Shown: piece by piece, positions 40,101-50,400 of the stretch
How positions within the stretch are numbered: the stretch's first letter is position 1
Layout: every line of letters begins with the position of its first letter
Origin: Ciona savignyi
Taxonomy: Eukaryota > Chordata > Ascidiacea > Phlebobranchia > Cionidae
Reading direction: 5' to 3'
Assembly: GCA_000149265.1 (NCBI GenBank)
Contig: CH002827.1
Location: 2,985,272-3,049,271, forward strand
DNA length: 64,000 bases
Translations under genes and position numbers: made by a program
The notes under the pieces: generated by a model
Databases searched by the model: none
Told to the model about the DNA's origin: nothing
The model's input: the letters and a program-made list of their open reading frames with translations, nothing else

Positions 40101-40687
40101 TCTGAAAAATTTTGAACATGAGAAAATTTTGAGCCTGTTCACTAACCACTATATACCAATACAACATTTAAAGAAGATGGTTTCGACATATTATAATATA
40201 GATAAAGCGGATAAATATAATAATAAAATACCAGTACTTTTAAAATGTATGGGGGTGAGTTTAGATGTAACAAAAACAATATTGTCCTAATGTTAATAAC
40301 TTTTTTAAACTTACCTATATACTTTGAATAATGGTAGGGATTGAGGCAGATGAGGTTGCTTTGAGGTGATTCACAAAATGGCATCAAGCAAAGATTAGAC
40401 ATGTTCTCGAGGTCAGGCCAGCGGAAAGCTTTACAGACCACCATATCATGGGTCTGTTTTATAACTGATGGATTAAGTTCCTGCTCTGGGGAGAAGGGCA
40501 CACAAGGTGCACTGTTGCAGCCCCGAGAGTCTAAAGCAAGAAAAAGGTTTTCAAGCTGACTTTCCTCAAAACTTGCTATTAGCGCATGAACATGGGCCTG
40601 CACCGAGTCCTCGTGGATGGGGTTTTGTTTGAGGATTCTCCGTTTTAATTTGCGGCGTAGCTGTCTTTTTCTATATAACGTCAACAT
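37131..40687 (-). CDS. SMAD6/7: Inhibitory Smad (Smad6/7 class)
   Basis: An antagonist of TGF-beta/BMP signalling that competes at receptors. Exons: 40315-40687, 40048-40101, 39380-39457, 37131-37708; all phases agree, about 360 residues. The first exon holds an MH1 domain of I-Smad type (LDSRGCNSAPCV; VVCKAFRWPDLENMSNL; LICLNPYHYSKY). The last is a single uninterrupted MH2 exon (WCTLAYWEERDRVGRLF; ISFVKGWGGDHYRRQ; SCPCWLEILFN). The C terminus is FNSSQRS, with no SSxS phosphorylation motif, as expected for I-Smads. The linker (DLPFTSLHLSPF..., DDYDYPSE...) has no PPxY motif, unlike vertebrate Smad6/7, which use it to recruit Smurf. The start is the first in-frame ATG (40685-40687); the frame stays open back to 40744, where an in-frame TAA lies, and a possible acceptor or trans-splice site is at 40745. 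Confidence 0.93.
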
Positions 40688-41652
40688 GAGCCTCCCGTTC
40701 GATTCATCGGTGATATCTTCCTTTTCATCCAGTTTCACCAGCACTTAGATCAACATAATTTAATAATAACGGTGGAACTAAACAAGTATGTTTTACTTCA
40801 TACAATTGCTTCCTGTGACAAAGAAATAGAGATTAACGACAAAGTAATTGGGTTATTTATCAATTAATTAGCATATGTATTTAGGAAATAAAGTTGCTGC
40901 ACTTCTCCCAATTTTATTTAAAAAATAAAAGTCAAAAGTTGCTAAACTGGTGAGTGATGTTTTTTTTCAAATGTTGGAAGTTTTTGATGAATAATAGACA
41001 CTGTATTTTAAACAATAGATTTATATATGCTGCAAAACACCATAACGGCACCGTATCTCACAGGTCACAGTAAAATATAAAAGGATACATAAAATTTCTG
41101 AACATATGCCAATAGTAGGCTATTTAGCGACCATTTCAACTGTTCCAAAACAATTCATTATGTTCAAATTGCTAATTCAGCATATTTAAGCTATAGTATA
41201 GCTGCCTACTTTTTATATTACGTAGAATGTAAAGATCTAAATTTACCTGACACTATACATACATCTAACAATGATTGAGGGATTTATCTGTTTACACACG
41301 GAGATCGTATTAGTTTTGCCGACCGACATACAACTCATTATAGCTCAGCATGATCTCCACTATGTCGGTTTTGTTTTATTTCTTTAAATCTTGCGTTAGC
41401 GGTAAACGGATAACCTGTATTTGGCTTGCATTATGTTTGATTTTTACTGTCTTGCTTGGAATGGCTAATTTTCTGCAGCCGTGCACAGACGCCCTTCTCG
41501 TTAGTTACCTTTCCTTTTTCATTAAACGAAACAAAATAAACGCAAGGCTTGCCAATGTGCATATAGTACTGACCAAAATTTAGAACTGTACACCCTCCAA
41601 CCCTGACGCTCAATCTCTAACTAAACGTTACTCGGGTAGTCTCTCTTAGTGC

Positions 41653-41660
41653 GTCTAGAC
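41653..41660. promoter_or_regulatory. Palindromic Smad-binding element GTCTAGAC
   Basis: A perfect GTCTAGAC palindrome, the optimal Smad3/4 MH1 site, 966 bp upstream of the I-Smad ATG and followed by a CATGGCGC stretch. The vertebrate Smad7 promoter carries the same palindrome and uses it for negative feedback. Function here is inferred from position only. Confidence 0.5.
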
Positions 41661-44600
41661 AGCATGGCGCTTCGTAGCACACAAAACCGTATCGCATTTC
41701 TTGCTCTTCTCTTTTACTCCCTGGTCGATCCGTTTAGCCCCGAGCGTAACGAGCGAATCGCAGAACATGGCAAGCAAACATAACTCGACGTAAAAAAGAC
41801 AGCCTGTCGATATTGACGGCTGCCAATCCACCAAGCCCTGGCAAGATTGTCGACTCCTGCGAATTATATACTTACGCGGTAGGCTTAAATCTTTACCATC
41901 TAATTTTAATATTGCGAGGAATTAAAAGCATTATCTATCGGCTCATGGCAGAGTAGGATATATTACTAAAATCGGATTTGAGCGTACCAATGCATCCTTG
42001 GGCATTTTTTATAGCATACGTAACCCGCCACTCACATATAGATATATGTTTTATAAACACACAGGACCTATGTGCCTATCAGGAGATAGGTCTACATAAA
42101 AACACCTGATATGAACCGTTATCGAATGCAAATGTTTAATCAATCTCACACATAACGTGGAAAGCTGCGATATTTTGGAAAATTATGTTTTAAACTTAAA
42201 ATCATCTGTTGCAACAAAACATGGTCATTGTCGAGTTAGGTTTGGTTCGCTGTGACACACATGCTCAATGCAGCAGAAATTGTACCTGGTACCACAACTC
42301 GACACGCAATAGGACATTTGAGATATGCTTGAGTTAAAGCAGCAGCCTATGATTAACCTGACTATCTGCCGCTTTGATATAGGTTTCAAAACACGGGAAA
42401 ACAATCTCCTTATTGTAGGTCGCATTTGAATTTACACGACAATGACAGAAAAAATCACAATAACCTCAACTGTCTGAATGTGACTCTCGGTAAATTTTAC
42501 ATTAACTTGGTTAAGGCAGTTTTTTTTAAAGACTGCACACCAAGTCATGTTTTCGTGGACCGAGACGAAAAGACAAACATTCTGGCTTTCTGCCTTATGT
42601 GGTAACCAAGTCTAAGCACACATTGTTTTACCTATTTTTATACAAGGTAGCGAATACCACATAATAAACCTTAGTTTGTCAACTTCGTGGGCTCTTTGCT
42701 ACGCTAGGCTTCTACTCTGCTGACAACACACGAGTCTGGTTTATAATGCCCCTTATATATAAATCCCGTGCGTAAAAGGACGCTGCGTGATTTGTTCGAT
42801 TTCATGGCGATCATCTAGCTATCAGTCAGCCAGTGGTGCCTATGATTAAATGTTGCCGCCTAGCCAAGACCATAACATTTTAACAACAATATCAAAGACG
42901 CCATTGGGATGGAGTGATTAGTGGTTGCCAGTCTACAAGACGCCATTAAGGCAGCACGTGATCAAGAGTGCGGTTGAGTTCGGGTATGTAATGCAATAAA
43001 TCGAGCCATAATAACGTTGGCGGTCGGCTGGCAGTGGAGCCAGCTGCAACCGCACCTTCAGCGCTACACGTCACCGGGGTCATACAATGTTTGATTGTAG
43101 TAGGTTGGTGCCGGTTATTTTTGTCTGTATTTCTTTCTATCCTAATGCAAAGGCAGTCTGAAGTCTGCCCACTTATACAGTTCACACGCTGTGCAGATGC
43201 CACATGCACTGACTACTCTTTTTAGTGGTCCGACGCGAGGTCTGCATTATCGCACACCGGAGACGAGGGATTAACAGTCCAATGACCGGTCGAGACAGAG
43301 ATACAACAAAGCGATCCGTCCCCATGAATAAATAATGGCCTGATTAACGTCCTGGACCGACAAATAGAAGCGTGTAATCCTTCGTTTACACGCCGACACC
43401 GCAATTCGGAACGTAAAACTTCCTGAATAAGAGCGATAAATAGAGACATCAGGGGCGCCGCGAAACTTTTGCAACTTCTCATTTGGTTGTCGCAGTGGTT
43501 TTCTATTTGTGTTTAAATCCAGCGACTTGGTGGCGTTACTAGGGACGACGTAGCGGCGTGTGTAGATTCTAAATAGGCAAAAGAGCACGAATTCCGGAAG
43601 CAATTCAACAAAGCCGTTAAATTTGCTATAAACGGTTAACAAGGCATATACTTTGCATTGCTTCTTGTCAAAGCGCGTCGATGGGCCGCCATATCTTACT
43701 TATGTGGCGTGCACAGTCCCATGACAGGCAGTATACATATTTTGCTTTCCGGGATCAAGAACGACATGGCGCCAATGCCAATATATGTCGGATAAACGTG
43801 ACGAGTGATATTATGCGACGCCAGTGTATCCATGTACATGTACCGTTGCAGTCCCACTGTGTTTTATTTCATTTTCTTTTTAATCAGTTATTCTGTACTT
43901 GTCTTCGAGCTCCTAAGGATAATACTGAACTTATAGCATGGGGCTTTCGAGCACTTATGAATGACGGATTTGTCATACACAAGGCGCCCGGCAAAGTCTA
44001 GATTACTTAGGACTTACGCGGAAACACACATGCTTGACTATTCTCCAAACTAAATATAAAAATCATTTAATCCGGAGCGTAGCCAATTCAACATTTTCAA
44101 TAGGAGACGGGGTGGCGGCACCAAGTTGCCGAATGGAATCATATACAAGATTACAACGATGTAAACTTATTAGTTTAAACAATTGGGCTTACTGCGGTGA
44201 CCTCCACACCGTGGCGCCGGATTTTCTGATTGTTTTACAAAGGATTCGACAAGAAAAATCCGAATGACGGGATAAAACTAACAATTATTAACACTTTACA
44301 TGTCTGGTTATGTAATTATGCATAACGAATATTCGAAGGGTCAATCTTTCCTATTTGAAGTTAGGTCGTTTTTTTATATTTCTCACGCATAGTTGTAATA
44401 TTATGTAACCTTATAATTGACTTATATTGTATATCAAAACAATACAGCGGTGGAGTTTAGTTACTTTCAATAAGTAATTTTTGCATGCCAAGCTTTTCCG
44501 TATTTTTGCACTTCTTTTAAATAACATGATTTACCAAAATAATCTTCTATCCGCTCGTAACTGATGTTTGGCTACTTAACTCATACGACTGCCTGTCTGG

Positions 44601-44984
44601 ACGTCAGCTGACAGGACGAGGAGTCAAAACCTGTCTGGCGCTTGTCGGTTGCTTTCTTATGCATAGTTCACGTTGCAGACATTGCTTCAGGCCAGTGGGT
44701 TTAAGGTAATCAGGATTTGTCCTAAAGGGATTGGGTTAAGCGAAGAAAATTGCATTACCACTATCACACACACTACAACACAATGGTTTCAGTATCCCGA
44801 CTTTGGTTGACTGTTATCCGTGGTATTACAGCATTCGTTTATTTTACCGAGTCAAGTTTCAAATCTAAATTTTTGTTATAGGAGACGGTATATGTATCGG
44901 TCGAGTTAACCAATTCGCCACACGACCGTACTATATTCTTCAGTTCAAGTATAACTCGGCTGCTTGACAAACTTACCACCACAC

Positions 44985-45055
44985 CTAGTGATAGAAAACT
45001 TACTAAATCCAAGGGGACATGTGCATTCAAAACTTCCCAGTATCGCCAAGTCAAT
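44985..45055 (-). pseudogene. Truncated EGF-like remnant
   Basis: On the - strand the stretch reads DIDLAILGSFECTCPLGFS, the beginning and the second half of a calcium-binding EGF module with the middle (the first cysteines) missing, ending at a GTAAGT. It lies 170 bp downstream of the intact EGF exon, so it may be a decayed second module. Confidence 0.5.
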
Positions 45056-45223
45056 ATCGGTAAGAAGAGATTTGGAAATTATCACAAAATCTTAAATCAC
45101 TTTAAAAACAAATATGTCAAGGATAACTATTTCTACATTTGAATACAAACCAACCTATACTTGCTCGGCTATAACTTAACATAGTTGGTGGATTTGTAAG
45201 GTTTACTATTTTCTACTAATTAC

Positions 45224-45346
45224 CGACACAAGTTCTTTCATCTGCACCGAGTTTGAAACCAGCGGAGCAATTACATATGTAGCTGCCAACATTGTTTCGG
45301 CAACCATGCTCACAACCACCGTTGTCCACCAAACATTCATTTATAT
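45224..45346 (-). CDS. Isolated calcium-binding EGF-like exon
   Basis: A single - strand exon with acceptor TTTCTAG and donor GTAATT, symmetric phase 1-1 as is normal for EGF modules. It encodes [16 protein letters not shown], then [14 protein letters not shown], and ends at a sixth cysteine (ERTC). The D-x-N-E-C start and the N...Y pair fit an EGF-CA domain. I found no further exon of this gene within about 2 kb upstream, and only a truncated EGF remnant downstream. It may belong to a gene with very long introns or be an orphaned exon. It is too short to name a protein. Confidence 0.7.
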
Positions 45347-47430
45347 CTAGAAAACAATTTAATTTTAATTCGGTTTACTTTGACCAAAACTCTTAGGTCG
45401 TTGGAATTTACACTTAATGTTATTAAAGGCTATTGTTTGTCGAATTTAAAGTGTATTTACTAATTGTCCCGCTTAACTTGAGTATCCCCTATCCTTGCCC
45501 GCCATCAAGCGGTCAAAACATTTAGATGAAGGATAAGCTAGTTACGACTCATGCATAAACGAATACGGTCTTGTGCGTTCGTGTGACCGATTGGCTAACA
45601 CGACCGAGCATCATACATCTACCGACTTATATACAAAACAACGGTTGTAGCAACGAGCCCATCATGGGTTCTAAACTGAGTCGGTAACAAATAGAAAATA
45701 ATACGGTCTTGTGTGGAACGGTCATGTAGTCAAATGTTTAACACGACTAACGATTTATTTCTAAAAAACTGTTTTGCTGACAAGCTTTCTAGGATTTCAA
45801 AACTTGGTCCGATAGACAAAAAGTGTGGTCGAATTGTACATGGTTGTGTGACAAAGTGGTACGCGACCATATATCGAGTTCTATGTAAAGCCCGAAACTA
45901 TGACAACACCAGCAGAGGTCTTCAAACTTAACCATCGTCGGTCCTGCGGCCGAATGGTTAACAACATCGTTTCTTATTAATAATGTCATTCAAAACGGAC
46001 CTGTTGACTATCCAGTATTGAAATGTGACCCGTCAAATAAAAAAGGACTTATCGAAAGCTCTATTCGTGCTCGTTTAGAAAACGGCCTGGTAAGATTCGT
46101 TTATTCGCGACGAAGAAGCTGTCAACCAAATAGTTAGCACGGGGACTAATATTCTGGGAGCAAATAAAAAAAAATAGGTTGTAAGCGTTTGGTGTGGTTG
46201 AAGATTTAGCACCATAAAATAGAAAAAACAGAATTGGCCAATAGTACTCTAAGTTCGCCCGTTAAAAAAATTATTTGAATATGTATTTCTGAAATTTTAA
46301 GTAATGTTTATTTCTGAGATTTTAAGTAAAATGTTTTGCGTACGTTTCTTCAATATATTTTAGCAACGGTTTTGGCGTAGCAGTAATGCTGCTAATACTA
46401 AAAACTAACTTTAATTCGGTCTCTTATATTAGGTTTATTTGTAAAAACCACTTGTCACGGAAATCTTGTGTAGAAATTTGGTTAAAGTAAGAACTTATAC
46501 TTGCCCTGCGGTTTATTTTAAAGTCTAATCAGAAATTTGTTGTAAAATACGGAGAATTTGTAAGCGCAGTCGTCTGTATCGGTGCTGCGACGGCGGCCAA
46601 TTTCCCGCAGGAAATAAATCTAGACCTCCCGTGGGCTCTTACGAAAATTCGTACTTACTTAAGCGCGAGGATGTTCGGTAAGAAGCGTGTGCCCTAAAAG
46701 CGTGCATGGTGTGTGTGTGCGCGTCTTAGACAAGAAGTTACTGAGGCGTGTAAAGGATGAATGTTTCATCGTACATTTTAAAGTAAGGATAGAACAGATA
46801 ACCGCTGATTAGGCCGGCGCGGATTTCACCAAGGCAGAGATGGAACCTAGCAATGATACAATAATTGAAACTAGTATACATTTAAGTGCACCAGAGTAAA
46901 ACAAAAGAGTCTAGCAGAAAAATGCAAAAACCCATCAGATATAAATATAAAACAAAGTTAGAGATTGGACAAAGGGTTGCTCTATTGCGTTATCAGTAAA
47001 CCTTCGGTTTGAGGATATTAAACAACAGCAAGTGATTTTTACATATATTATTGGAATAACGTCCCTTCAGACTATGTAGTATCATCACAACAGTTTATAT
47101 GAATGAATGGATACGGTAGGTTGGTGGTAAGCACGTGAATTATGTCTGTGGTTTTCGTTTTTTCCAACTACATACGTTGTTCGAATGGAAACCGCAGACA
47201 TCACACCGGCATCCATAGCTGTTATGTTGGCTGTGGTAACAAATTCAATATTTACTTACCAATTATTCAAGCAAGTCTGATATGTTTCCACTTCTTACTC
47301 TACAGGCACCTTTAATCGAGTTTTATTACCTTTGACGGATAAGCAATCACCATAGTTATTTTTGCATTGAATAGTGATGTAAAAACGCATTGCTTACAGT
47401 ACGATACGCATTATCTCGGCCTTTGTGGCC
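45347..47430. other. Non-coding region upstream of the DSEL-like gene
   Basis: Holds the tRNA-like module cluster (45555-46140) and then AT-rich DNA up to the DSEL-like start codon, which should include its promoter. No other exon is supported. Confidence 0.4.
45555..46140 (+). repeat. Cluster of degenerate tRNA-like modules
   Basis: Related stretches recur about every 100-137 bp: GTGACCGATTGGCTAACACG (45583), ATGTAGTCAAATGTTTAACA (45724), GTGTGACAAAGTGGTACGCG (45846), GCGGCCGAATGGTTAACAAC (45947). They resemble the D-arm/A-box region of a Ser/Leu-type tRNA (GGCCGAATGGTTAA). A further relative lies on the - strand near 44880-44930. Divergence is high, so the relation to a SINE is tentative. 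Confidence 0.4.
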
Positions 47431-50400
47431 ATGTTATTAAAGACTGATGTCAAAAAACATCAAGTACTGAAGTTTGCAGTAGTCGCCATCTTTTTGGTAC
47501 TACACAACAGCCTTTGTGCTGCGAAAAATGAAGACAAGTGGAAAGTAAAACCTGCTTCTAATAAACGCAATGAAAAGTCAGGCTTTCCGAGGCCGATGCT
47601 GTATTTCAGCGAAAGGGATATTCCGAGGTTGCGATATAAAGCAACTAATACTCACGCGAAAATCGCTAAGATAATTAAAGAAGCTGGAAAAGCTCTGAAG
47701 GAAAAACCAGAATATTATCTCCCACCGAAATCGTTTGAAAAGTTCGGTAGCAGATGGAATGAACTGTACGGGAATAATCTATGTGCATTTGCTATGTACT
47801 GCGTCTTGTACCCCGAAGATATTAAAGCTTTAGCATTGGTAAAACTACTTTCAATATATAATGTCATCTCTTAATCCTATAATGTCATCTCTTAATCCCT
47901 TAAATCTTAATTCTTGTATCTTACAAGGTGAAGTTGTATATGGACCGCATGACCTCGTATCCTGACTGGTATGTAGCGGCGAGTCGCAACATAGACGAGG
48001 TGCCCGTGGGTCACTCGTTGACCGGTTACGTCACAGCGTACGACTTCCTCTTCCCTGTGCTTGAAGCAGAGAGACGGAAAGTGTACTTGCAAAAAATTGG
48101 AAATCAAACAGGTGTACTGTATAACGTGGTGCAGAGGGGCAGAGCCGGCTGGACTAGACAGCGAATCCACAACCATGCTCCTTCAAACGTCTTTGCTATG
48201 CTCATCGGCGCTATGGTGTACGAAGATTTCAACCCAGTATTAGGTTAGTGTTATTTTTGATAACAGGACAATACACATGGTCTATATTTCCCACCACGCG
48301 TAAGTTTCCCTTGGTTTTCATTTTACATACCAGTGCCTCGTTTGCTTATATGGCGCTATGAGCTCTCAACCGAAAGGTAGGGCCAAGACCCATTACTAGC
48401 TATACCAGGCAGAATCTGTCCCTGGAAAAGTTATATGTAACGGTCGTTGCCAGAGCCCATGTTAGGTTGAATTAATTTTAAATCAGGCAATGTCCGCAAT
48501 CCATACAAAATAATAGCTTTGGTAACCTGAATATGGTGACGAGATAATTATTTGTGACAGTTTTATATTATCTTTATATCAATCCTTATTAAACCAAAGG
48601 CCAACCTACCATTTCAATTTTTGGGCCGAAATCCACGTCAGGTTAGTTAATACGCAACGCTTAGGATATTCCCGCTGATCATCCGTGACATAACTTTGCA
48701 GGTAAACAGTGGAGAGAAACCGCAATAACCATGTTCGAGAAAGCTATGTCGATTTTAGAAGTTGTAGTGGATGGGAGCATTGATGAAGGAGTCGCGTATG
48801 GTTCATACACTTCCCGTGGACTGTCTCAATACATTTTTATGGCGCAGCGACATTTTCACAAAGACCACTCACAGCATTCGTGGCTGCAGCAACATTTTTG
48901 GTTTTACTTTGCCACGGCATTGCCTGGCTTCCAACGCACAGTTGGCATTGCCGACTCAAATCATAACTGGTTTTATGGACCAGAAAGCCAATTGGTTTTC
49001 TTGGATGCATTTGTTATGAGGAATGGGTATGGTAACTGGTTAGCAGACCGCATCCGCTCGGCCAAGCCAAAAAATCCACCACTCGCTAGATCGATGTCAC
49101 AGAAGTGGGCCACTGTACACACCGAATTTATTTTTTATGACGCAACCCTGAAATCCACGCAACCTGTCCTGCCGAGTAATTCCTCTTGTCATATTTTTAG
49201 TGATTGGGGAGTTGTCACTTATGGTGGTGGTCAATATCTTAAAAGAGGAAACACGTTTCTATCGTTTAAATCCGGTCCCATACACGGAGAAGCAGTGTCG
49301 GACATTGTTGAGCACCGGTGGTTCCCAAACCTTGACCCTGGCTGGACAAATTTCAATCCAGGTCACGAACATCCGGATCAAAATTCATTCGTGTTCGCAC
49401 CGAACGGTCGATATTTCATAACCGAGGCACTGTACGCTCCAAAATACTCTGACCTTAACAACATCGTGACATTTTCGCCATCCGAAGGCTCGAAATGCAA
49501 TAGCCCGTGGGAAGGCCAAATCGGAGAATGCGGGAAATGGCTGGAGTACAAGAAAATACCGGCACCACGGGGCAAGATAGTCACCGTTACTACATCTGGT
49601 GAAATGATTCATATGGCTGGCGAGGCTGTCGGTGCATACAGGTAAACTCATTTTACCAACATCTGTACATATCCTTATCGATTGACATCAGAGTTCCCCA
49701 AAAATTTGGTTTTCAGACCCGAACTAGGAATTCGTAGTGTTCAACGTTCGATGCTCTTGTTGACGTCCGAGGTACTTTTGGTTCTCGACACAATTGTGCT
49801 CTACAGTGATAGCAAGATCAAAACGGCAAGCACATTATTCCACAACATTCTTCATTCATTCCAGCCCATATAAGCACCTGGAATTTGATGGCGAGTATTT
49901 TATATTTTAATCGCTTGTGGACTGACAGCACGATTTTCGTATATGCCCTGTATTAATTTTAAAACCGATAATTAATTTTTTGTTATATAGGTGCCCAGGT
50001 TGTGTACCCCGAAGGTCCTTATGCCGTTTTCTGGCTTCAAGAAGAAGGTAATTCCCCAACTGCACATTTCGTAGACCACCATTATGCAGAAGATAAAAAA
50101 ATCACCACACGTTATGTAAATATAACATATCCATTGAATAAGGGTGGTTCTACCAAAGTAGCTTACATTTTCGTGGGCCCTTACACAAAACTAGACCGTG
50201 CCTGGTTTCACAACACTTCCACTGATGAGATAACCCACCTCTCAATCATGATCAATCAAACGGAGCATAAAATCAGCATGGCGTCATTGCTGACCCCCGT
50301 CGCAAGACGTGCAAGCTTACTTGGGTTCGGTGGTTACGTAACTTTGAAGAAAGACAAGCAAATAATCCAGTTTGGATACGAGAACACTCGCCTTAAACTC

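Larger units (their letters stand above)
40745..45223. other. Upstream region of the I-Smad gene, no confirmed gene
   Basis: About 4.5 kb without a supported exon apart from the truncated EGF remnant near 45000. It is less AT-rich around 42.9-44.3 kb and has repeated GGCGCC hexamers (for example 43983). A palindromic Smad-binding element lies at 41653-41660. Probably promoter and regulatory DNA of the Smad gene. Open frames of 60-106 codons show no family resemblance. Confidence 0.4.

Noticed and set aside
43681..44001. 106-codon + strand ORF in the region upstream of the I-Smad
   Set aside because: No recognisable motif, no splice partners and composition like its surroundings; probably chance in a less AT-rich stretch.
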